Below, in pieces: positions 1 through 4,729 of a DNA stretch of 6,967 nucleotides. Origin of the DNA: Candidatus Cloacimonetes bacterium 4572_55 (lineage in GTDB: Bacteria; 4572-55); assembly GCA_002084765.1 (NCBI GenBank), contig NBMB01000084.1, positions 1 to 6,967 on the forward strand, read 5' to 3'. The notes beneath the pieces are model-generated. The model did no database searches, was not told where the DNA came from, and saw only the letters and a program-made list of their open reading frames with translations. Each line of letters opens with the position of its first letter. The first letter of the stretch is position 1. The translations under genes and the position numbers were made by a program.

Positions 1-117
1 ACACCCGCAATGGCTGCCAAATTGACTGATCATATTTGGAATGTCAAAGAACTATTATTTATGGTGAGTGCCCCGCACCATTCCTCAAAAAATAATTTAC
101 AACATATAAAAGGGTGA
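1..117 (+). pseudogene. C-terminal end of a probable DDE transposase (partial, cut by window edge)
   Basis: Frame 1 is open from the first base to a TGA at 115-117 and encodes 38 residues. It begins [19 protein letters not shown], which resembles the C-terminal TPAMAxGLTDHxW-x-x-x-ELL tail I associate with DDE insertion-sequence transposases; I cannot name the IS family. The last 18 or so residues look unlike a conserved domain. Only the tail is visible, so I cannot say whether the upstream part is intact or the element is dead. It points toward the convergent plsY block and is separated from it by a bidirectional terminator. The alternative is a chance open frame, but the run of recognisable residues argues against that. 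Recognition is from memory of the motif, not from a search. Confidence 0.5.
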
Positions 118-123
118 CTACCC

Positions 124-146
124 ATTTAATAGACCACCAATTAAAT
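124..146. repeat. Short AT-rich inverted repeat downstream of the transposase tail
   Basis: ATTTAAT at 124-130 is mirrored exactly by ATTAAAT at 140-146 across a 9-base spacer (AGACCACCA). It lies 7 bp after the transposase stop codon. It could be part of an insertion-sequence end, a weak hairpin or chance, because pure A/T arms of this length are common in AT-rich DNA. Confidence 0.25.
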
Positions 147-221
147 AGTTAATACCAGTTTCTTAAGAGAGTACTTTAAGTATATGAAAATCTGAATAAA
201 TTGCAATAGTATCCCTATAAC

Positions 222-258
222 AAAACCCCCTCACAGGGCAACCTGCGAGGGGGTTTTT
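222..258. terminator. Strong rho-independent terminator, probably bidirectional
   Basis: The arms AAAACCCCCTC (222-232) and GAGGGGGTTTT (247-257) pair perfectly. One A/C mismatch (233/246) follows, then CAGG (234-237) pairs with CCTG (242-245) around a GCAA tetraloop (238-241) of the stable GNRA class. The plus strand ends in five T and the minus strand in four T, preceded by A on the other side, so both strands carry the hairpin-plus-U-tract form. It lies 67 bp past the plsY stop and is the evident end of the minus-strand operon. It can also stop transcription leaving the transposase remnant. Confidence 0.9.
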
Positions 259-263
259 CGCGT

Positions 264-316
264 AATCAGCGAAAATCAGCGAAAATCAGCGTAATCTGCG
301 GACCAATCTGCGGACC
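264..316. repeat. Cluster of short direct repeats (AATCAGCG / AATCTGCGGACC)
   Basis: Five consecutive units can be read: AATCAGCGAA at 264-273, the same at 274-283, AATCAGCGT at 284-292, then AATCTGCGGACC at 293-304 and again at 305-316, followed by AATT. All share the core AATC(A/T)GCG, and the unit length shifts from 10 to 12 bases. The cluster sits between the terminator and the plsY stop codon, so it would be transcribed in the 3' untranslated region of plsY mRNA. No spacers separate the units, so it is not a CRISPR array. Its function is unknown to me; replication slippage or a dispersed intergenic repeat family are the obvious explanations. Confidence 0.8.
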
Positions 317-324
317 AATTAGTG

Positions 325-963
325 CTACGTTTTATTCCATATTCTTTTCTCCTCTTTCCGCAGAAATCTTCCGATATTGGATCGGTGCGTGACCAAAACT
401 GTGATCGCCAGAACGACTCCGAGACTGATCAGCTCCCACTCGATTTGTGGCGCGACGCTGAACTTTCCGGCTACCAGTACGATCGGAATCGATAGCGCGG
501 CAACGATTGATCCTAATGAAACATACCCGGTTCCCGCTACCAGTGCTATGAAAAGAGTCAGGGCGATCAAGGCTGGGATCGGCGTCAATCCGAGTATTAC
601 GCCTGCGCCTGTCGCTACGCCCTTGCCGCCTCGAAATTTTAGAAAAATGGTCCGTATGTGACCAATTATCGCGCAGATGCCGAACGAAATTTGAACCCAT
701 ACATACGGAATATCGATCTCTTGTCCCCATCCCTTCCAATAAAATGTGAAAAAAAATACGGGGATAAAGCCTTTTAGAATATCGGCAACGACTGTGAATA
801 TCGCGGGCCTTGCTCCGAGCGTCCTGTACGCGTTGGTCGATCCCACATTGCCGCTGCCATGATCTCGGATGTCGATCCCCTTAAGCCAGCGTCCCAGCAG
901 ATAGCTGGTTGGAATCGAGCCTAAAAGATAGCTCGCTATGAGTAATAGCCCGAAAGAAAGCAT
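325..963 (-). CDS. plsY: Acyl-phosphate:glycerol-3-phosphate acyltransferase PlsY
   Basis: PlsY is an integral inner-membrane enzyme that transfers an acyl chain from acyl-phosphate (made by PlsX) to position 1 of glycerol-3-phosphate, giving lysophosphatidic acid, the first step of phospholipid synthesis. The 212-residue product has the three family blocks: GSIPTSYLLGR (residues 15-25), HGSGNVGSTNAYR (35-47) and the glycine-rich KFRGGKGVATGAG (109-121). It also has the usual THRSNIGRFL near the C-terminus, and hydrophobic segments lie between the blocks. The start at 963 is chosen because AAGGA (minus strand, 973-977) sits 9 bases upstream and the protein then begins directly with the first membrane segment. 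An upstream in-frame ATG at 1020 would add 19 hydrophilic residues inside der. The der stop is one base before this ATG, implying translational coupling. The stop codon is TAG. Confidence 0.95.
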   Translation of the reverse strand: MLSFGLLLIASYLLGSIPTSYLLGRWLKGIDIRDHGSGNVGSTNAYRTLGARPAIFTVVADILKGFIPVFFFTFYWKGWGQEIDIPYVWVQISFGICAIIGHIRTIFLKFRGGKGVATGAGVILGLTPIPALIALTLFIALVAGTGYVSLGSIVAALSIPIVLVAGKFSVAPQIEWELISLGVVLAITVLVTHRSNIGRFLRKEEKRIWNKT

Positions 964-964
964 G

Positions 965-2284
965 TCAATCCGTCCTTCGTTTGTTGAAGTGCATTCGAAA
1001 AGGAGCTCCGGAAAAACCAAATTGCGACCGAATTTGATTCTCGAGATACCTCAGATAATTTTTCGGAAGATACTCCGGGTAATTGCTAAAAAAAACAAAA
1101 GTAGGCGGATTAACGCCCCGTTGCGCGCCGTAAAAAATTTTGATATGTTTTCCGTGAGACGCGGGAGGATAATTTTTCTTGATAGTGGGTTCCAGAAATT
1201 TATTGAACTCTCCGGTTGAAATCCGACGGTTCAATTGCTCCTTGACTCCATCGACCTGATCATATATTTTCGAAATCCGTTGTCCAGTCAGCGCGGAAAT
1301 AAACAGGACCGGCGCATACGTCAGAAAAGGCATTTTTTCATTGATAGATTCGACGAATTTTTTTGCCGTATGCGTATCTTTTTTGACCAAATCCCACTTA
1401 TTCACCGCGATCATAGCACCAACCCGTTGGTCGGCTGTCATACGCGCGATCCGCACGTCCTGAGAGAGAATACCGGACTCGGCGTCTATCATCAAAATCG
1501 AGACATTACACTGTTTAATTGCCTTTTGCGTGCGAAGATTGGAATAATACTCGACCTGTTCTTTGACCCGAGTGCGCTTCCGTAAACCCGCGGTATCGAT
1601 CAGAGTATATTCCTTGCCGTAATGCGTCACAACCGTATCAATCGAATCTCGGGTAGTGCCGGGCGCATCGTGGACAATCATTTTTTCCGACCCGCAGAGC
1701 CGGTTGACTAAGGAGGATTTCCCCACATTGGGGCGACCCACCACAGCGATTCTTGTCCGAAAATCGTCCTCTCTTTCCGTACAGGGAGGCAAAAGTTCCG
1801 TCAACCGATCCAACATATCCGCCACGCCGCGACCATGCTCCGCAGATGTAAAAAACAGATCGTCAAATCCAAGCTGATAAAACCCGTATCCCCCCATCTC
1901 TTTCTTCTCGCCGTCCGTTTTATTCACGCACAAAAGCACCTGTTTATCGACGCGCTTCAGTTGGCGACCAATCATCAGGTCTTCCTCGACCACTCCGACG
2001 TCCACGTCAACCACGAAAATAATGACATGCGCCTCTTTGACAGCGATCTCCGCCTGCTCCCGCACAGACAGATCCATGCCTCCCTGCGCGGATGGGATAA
2101 TCCCGCCGGTATCGGTGATGATAAAAGTGCGACCAATCCATTCAGCCTCTGCGTAGTGACGATCTCGGGTCACCCCCGGCATTCCATCTACAATCGCCTC
2201 ACGTTTACGCAATATTCGGTTAAACAAAGTCGATTTGCCCACATTTGGGCGTCCGACCAACGCTACTATTGGTTTTTTTGCCAT
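965..2284 (-). CDS. der: Ribosome-assembly GTPase Der (EngA), two tandem G domains
   Basis: Der is an essential GTPase that binds the 50S precursor and is needed for large-subunit maturation. The 439-residue protein has the diagnostic tandem arrangement. G domain 1 has GRPNVGKS (11-18), DTGG (58-61) and NKTD (121-124). G domain 2 has GRPNVGKS (183-190), DTAG (230-233) and NKWD (295-298). A C-terminal KH-like domain follows from about 350 and includes KIFYGAQ and a PPTFVFFSN segment typical of the family. Length is normal. The start at 2284 is supported by GAGGTG (minus strand, 2288-2293) immediately upstream and by the MAKKPIVALVG N-terminus; an ATG 54 bases further up lacks such a site. It is followed by plsY after one base. 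A 168-bp gap separates it from the preceding nlpC-like gene, so it may have its own promoter, though I found no convincing one. Confidence 0.97.
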   Translation of the reverse strand: MAKKPIVALVGRPNVGKSTLFNRILRKREAIVDGMPGVTRDRHYAEAEWIGRTFIITDTGGIIPSAQGGMDLSVREQAEIAVKEAHVIIFVVDVDVGVVEEDLMIGRQLKRVDKQVLLCVNKTDGEKKEMGGYGFYQLGFDDLFFTSAEHGRGVADMLDRLTELLPPCTEREDDFRTRIAVVGRPNVGKSSLVNRLCGSEKMIVHDAPGTTRDSIDTVVTHYGKEYTLIDTAGLRKRTRVKEQVEYYSNLRTQKAIKQCNVSILMIDAESGILSQDVRIARMTADQRVGAMIAVNKWDLVKKDTHTAKKFVESINEKMPFLTYAPVLFISALTGQRISKIYDQVDGVKEQLNRRISTGEFNKFLEPTIKKNYPPASHGKHIKIFYGAQRGVNPPTFVFFSNYPEYLPKNYLRYLENQIRSQFGFSGAPFRMHFNKRRTD

Positions 2285-2452
2285 ATTCACCTCTTCATTT
2301 TTTTTTTTGAAAAGTCCGAGCGATCCATTTTTACACATCGGAATCTAAACCCCCATTAACAAAATATGCTCATATTTTTTTGGATTCCGTGCTTTTTTTT
2401 TGAATTTGAAAATCTGCGAAGTTTGGTATGAACCCTACTATCGTCAGAAAAT
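2285..2452. other. AT-rich gap between the NlpC/P60 gene and der
   Basis: The 168-bp gap contains several long A/T homopolymers (for example at about 2298-2310 and 2393-2401) and the AT palindrome at 2361-2378. I see no GC-rich terminator hairpin after the NlpC gene and no clean -35/-10 pair reading toward der, so whether der is co-transcribed with the channel and hydrolase genes is open. On the minus strand an oligo-A tract lies directly upstream of the der ribosome-binding site. Confidence 0.5.
2361..2378. repeat. Perfect 8-bp AT-rich palindrome upstream of der
   Basis: AAAATATG (2361-2368) and CATATTTT (2371-2378) are perfect inverted copies separated by CT. The T run continues to 2381 on the plus strand. 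It lies 77 bp upstream of the der start. The two-base spacer makes it a poor RNA hairpin, so a binding site for a dimeric DNA-binding protein or a chance AT palindrome are both possible. A weak terminator for plus-strand antisense transcripts is less likely, because the stem has no GC core. Confidence 0.4.
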
Positions 2453-2965
2453 TCACCAAACGAGCCTTCGGGCGCGGCGGAACCGTTTTTGATAATAGCT
2501 ACGCCAAAACCGACTTAATGTGACGCCCTTCGAACTGCTTGCATGCATAAAATATCCGTTTCCGACATAGATGCCGACATGGGAAATGCCTCTCCCGGAC
2601 ATGTCAAAAAGGAGCAAGTCGCCGATCAACAACTTCTTTTTTGAGACAGACTTACCGCTATCCTTTTGATCTCCGGTGGTACGCGGAATGCGATATCCCA
2701 ATCCGAAATAGACCCGCTGGATAAACGCCGAGCAATCGATCCCGCTGAGCTTTGTGCCGCCGTATCGATAGGGCGTGCGCCACCACCAGGTCAACTCCGC
2801 GTGCAGGATTTCATTATCCAACTTGTGATTTATTTCCGAGAGATTCAGTTGAAAATCATAGATTTCAACGCCTGGTGGAAAATTTCCGGCATATTCGGGA
2901 GGCGCAGTTTGGCACCCGCCCGATATCATCATAATTATCAGCAGTCTAAAAGCCGATTTTTTCAT
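2453..2965 (-). CDS. NlpC/P60 family peptidoglycan hydrolase, probable lipoprotein
   Basis: NlpC/P60 enzymes are cysteine peptidases that cut the D-Glu/meso-DAP-type bond in cell-wall peptides. The 170-residue product shows the catalytic triad pattern: Cys78 in GIDCSAF, His129 in ISHVGIYVG and His141 in YFMHASS, with RTPYRYGG (63-70) just before the cysteine and GDLLLFD (115-121) between. The N-terminus MKKSAFRLLIIMMISGGC is a short lipoprotein-type signal with Cys18 as the likely lipidated residue, though the -3 position is Ser, not the usual Leu. The start at 2965 is preferred over an in-frame ATG at 2995 because it gives a proper signal peptide and has a GGCGGA site upstream; the longer start would overlap the channel gene by 11 bp. 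The short spacing to the channel gene (19 bp) indicates one operon. The C-terminus is strongly basic (KRFRRARR). Confidence 0.9.
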   Translation of the reverse strand: MKKSAFRLLIIMMISGGCQTAPPEYAGNFPPGVEIYDFQLNLSEINHKLDNEILHAELTWWWRTPYRYGGTKLSGIDCSAFIQRVYFGLGYRIPRTTGDQKDSGKSVSKKKLLIGDLLLFDMSGRGISHVGIYVGNGYFMHASSSKGVTLSRFWRSYYQKRFRRARRLVW

Positions 2966-2984
2966 GCGGTTCCGCCAATTTTGA

Positions 2985-4421
2985 TCAATCCACATTAATC
3001 AATTTTTCTCTCGAAATCAGGACCAGAGAATCATCCGGCAATATCTGGAAATCGGATGAGGGATTGACAAAGGTCTTGTTTCGATGGAACTTGTCCCGTC
3101 TTTCAATAGAGATCAAGATCGCGTCGTGTTCCCTTTTCAGATAGACGCTGAGTTCAGAAAAAGTCATCTGGCTTATTCTTTCTGACGATGGGATTTTGAT
3201 CAATTGATTCCCATATTTTGCAGAAAATATTTCTTTGGTCAGATGGATAATACCCTGAGTCGTTGTCGCAGTTGCCATCAGCGTTGCCGCGTACCCGTCG
3301 CTGATGATCACCTCTTCCACCCCTGCCATCTCCAGATGCACCTCATTATCTCCGTTCAACAGTTCCGCACAAGTGAAAATCGTGGGATTCATTTTTTCAA
3401 TGGTCAACGCGGTCAGGACAGTGCGAGCGTCCCGATCCTGATCGCTGCGATCTCTTGTTTTGTCTGCGAGAATAATCGCTTTTGTCGCCTTATCCGCCTT
3501 GGCTTTTTTCAAAACGTCTAAGCTCGTATAATCCGCGGACATAAAGTAAATGATCTCCCAATCGACGATTTTCGAATCAAACTTTGGCGCGCACTCCAGT
3601 TCAGCGATAATAACAATATAACGATCTCTTTCGGTTTTGTCCGACTGAAGCTCCTCGACAATCAGCGTCCCTTTTCGGTTCCAACCGCAAATAAGCGTAT
3701 GATCTTCCAGGTCTTCTAATTCCATAAACTTATCTTCCAATTGTAGTTTCAATTTTTGTACCATTGCCGCGGAAATGATCCCAGTAAATATGGCAAACAG
3801 GGTCAAACCGCTGAGCATGACAATAATCGCGATCACCTTTCCAGTCACAGTGGATGGCTCGCCCTGTCCCATCTCCCCGGCGATCAGGGTGTATAAAGTC
3901 CAGAAAAAAGCTTTTGTAAGAGGTTTAAAATGCGGATTTTCGGGCGATCCCACCTCGTTTTCCACCAAATGAAGACTGACAGAGCCGGCTAATATCACAA
4001 CCATCACGACAATGCCGATGGTAAGATATTCGCCGTATGCCTCTGAAAAAAATTGAGTGAAGCGGGATAGCCTTCGGTTAAGTAGGAGTCCGAGACGAAA
4101 TATCCGCAATAAACGCAGAACTCGTAACATCCGAAATGCGCGAAATAGAGGCATGATCGCTATAATATCGACCCAGTAACGGCGAAAAAATTTCCGTTTG
4201 CGAGGAGCGATGTAAAAACGCACGCTTAATTCCACGACAAATATGGCAATGATCCCCCAATCTGAAAAAAATAAAACTGTTTTAAACGGATCATCATCAC
4301 TCAAACCAATATCTATAAACACCAGCGTGACAGAAAGTAATATCAGGACGATGATGAAAATATCCGTATATTTATGGTGGATAAAACGGTCGATTTTTGT
4401 CCGGAGATACGAGTTGCTCAT
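2985..4421 (-). CDS. Voltage-sensor ion channel with cytoplasmic RCK (TrkA-N/TrkA-C) module
   Basis: The 478-residue protein is built like a Kv-type channel fused to an RCK gating domain. Membrane segments are S1 (about 21-37), S2 (49-71, with Glu64), S3 (83-92, with Asp85), S4, S5 (133-152), a pore loop (167-189) and S6 (194-220). S4 carries Arg94, 97, 100, 103, 106 and 109, a regular every-third-residue sensor. After S6 a Rossmann-type RCK_N domain begins with HTLICGWNRKG (241-251) and ends near 370; a TrkA_C-like domain covers about 395-475. The pore aligns well with K+ channels (AFFWTLYT before it, then P189 and GKVIAIIVMLSG after it), but the filter reads AGEMGQ (181-186) where TVGYGD is expected. 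Ion selectivity is therefore uncertain, and I call it an ion channel, not specifically a K+ channel. It is the first gene of its block. A weak GAGG sits before the start. The gene is followed by the NlpC/P60 gene. Confidence 0.88.
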   Translation of the reverse strand: MSNSYLRTKIDRFIHHKYTDIFIIVLILLSVTLVFIDIGLSDDDPFKTVLFFSDWGIIAIFVVELSVRFYIAPRKRKFFRRYWVDIIAIMPLFRAFRMLRVLRLLRIFRLGLLLNRRLSRFTQFFSEAYGEYLTIGIVVMVVILAGSVSLHLVENEVGSPENPHFKPLTKAFFWTLYTLIAGEMGQGEPSTVTGKVIAIIVMLSGLTLFAIFTGIISAAMVQKLKLQLEDKFMELEDLEDHTLICGWNRKGTLIVEELQSDKTERDRYIVIIAELECAPKFDSKIVDWEIIYFMSADYTSLDVLKKAKADKATKAIILADKTRDRSDQDRDARTVLTALTIEKMNPTIFTCAELLNGDNEVHLEMAGVEEVIISDGYAATLMATATTTQGIIHLTKEIFSAKYGNQLIKIPSSERISQMTFSELSVYLKREHDAILISIERRDKFHRNKTFVNPSSDFQILPDDSLVLISREKLINVD

Positions 4422-4500
4422 TGCCTCGGAACCAGTCCCTTTTTTTATTTAGATATTTTTAATAAGGAGCAGTAACATGGTGCATGTCGTGACTTAAATA

Positions 4501-4530
4501 ATTTTGTCTGTTTACACCCTAAAATGACAA
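4501..4530 (-). promoter_or_regulatory. Possible sigma70-type promoter for the channel gene
   Basis: On the minus strand TTGTCA (4525-4530, five of six matches to TTGACA) is followed after 18 bases by CAAAAT (4501-4506, four of six matches to TATAAT). Transcription would begin near 4494, about 70 bases before the channel start codon, with the ACATG/CATGT palindrome falling just downstream of it. The match is only moderate, the region is AT-rich, and other choices cannot be excluded, including a lineage-specific promoter type. Confidence 0.3.
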
Positions 4531-4610
4531 AACGACGAAAAATTTTTTGAATTGTCAAATTTTTACAAATCTGTTTGGGTCTATTCTTGCCCCAGGAACC
4601 AAAAAAATCT

Positions 4611-4639
4611 TTGCATATTGATGAAAATGGAATTATGAT
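4611..4639 (+). promoter_or_regulatory. hisS: Probable sigma70-type promoter for hisS-engB
   Basis: TATGAT at 4634-4639 matches five of six bases of the -10 consensus and lies exactly 17 bases after TTGCAT at 4611-4616. That is a weaker -35 hexamer (the overlapping TTTGCA, one base earlier, matches four of six at 18 bases). Transcription would start near 4646, giving a leader of about 85 bases with a hairpin near its 5' end. No other comparable candidate faces hisS in this gap. Confidence 0.45.
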
Positions 4640-4648
4640 ATGAAGGCG

Positions 4649-4669
4649 ATGCAGAACAGGATTCTGCGT
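4649..4669 (+). promoter_or_regulatory. Hairpin in the hisS 5' leader
   Basis: GCAGAA (4651-4656) and TTCTGC (4662-4667) form a perfect six-pair stem around CAGGA. The stem is extended by a T-G wobble (4650/4668) and an A-T pair (4649/4669). There is no U tract after it, so it is not a terminator as written. It would sit at or just after the predicted transcript start, where such stems often protect mRNA from 5'-end decay; that role is inference. Confidence 0.4.
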
Positions 4670-4729
4670 GACTGAAATTCGTAATAAATTTATAGCGTAA
4701 ACTATCGTTTAATTAAGGGAGAATTTCTT

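Larger units (their letters stand above)
118..324. other. Intergenic region between transposase tail and plsY
   Basis: This 207-bp stretch has no supportable gene on either strand. Its left half (118-220) is AT-rich and contains two short inverted repeats: 124-146, described separately, and a weaker CTTAA/TTAAG pair at 162-180. Its right half holds the terminator at 222-258 and the direct repeats at 264-316. If the transposase tail belongs to an insertion sequence, the right end of that element should lie somewhere in 118-220. I cannot locate it without the matching left end. Confidence 0.6.
4422..4729. other. Divergent intergenic region between channel gene and hisS
   Basis: This 308-bp AT-rich region separates two divergent genes and must hold promoters for both. 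It contains promoter-like matches in each direction, a 13-bp near-palindrome ACATG-GTG-CATGT at 4475-4487 close to the channel start, and a hairpin in the hisS leader. A six-codon frame (ATG at 4477, stop at 4495-4497) has AAGGAG eight bases upstream on the plus strand, but nothing shows that it is transcribed. I saw no T-box, riboswitch or RNA gene. Confidence 0.6.

Noticed and set aside
264-316. CRISPR array.
   Set aside because: The units are 9-12 bases, directly abutting, with no spacers and no cas genes nearby.
332-739. A 135-codon minus-strand frame inside plsY.
   Set aside because: It is in another frame of plsY, is rich in Arg and Ser as shadow frames are, and has no recognisable domain.
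325-1020. A longer PlsY starting at the ATG at 1020.
   Set aside because: The 19 added residues are hydrophilic and overlap der; the ATG at 963 has a good ribosome-binding site and begins the first membrane helix.
965-2338. A longer Der starting at 2338.
   Set aside because: The extra 18 residues are low-complexity and lie in an oligo-A region; the ATG at 2284 has GAGGTG just upstream and matches the family N-terminus.
1835-2359. A 174-codon plus-strand frame antisense to der.
   Set aside because: It lies wholly against a highly conserved gene, has no ribosome-binding site of note and no recognisable family.
4552-4587. A hisS promoter using TTGTCA (4552-4557) and TATTCT (4582-4587).
   Set aside because: The spacing is 24 bases, too long for a sigma70-type promoter; the pair at 4611-4639 has the right spacing.
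4640-4729. T-box or histidine attenuator controlling hisS.
   Set aside because: No T-box consensus, specifier stem, terminator/antiterminator pair or His-codon-rich leader peptide can be read in the leader.
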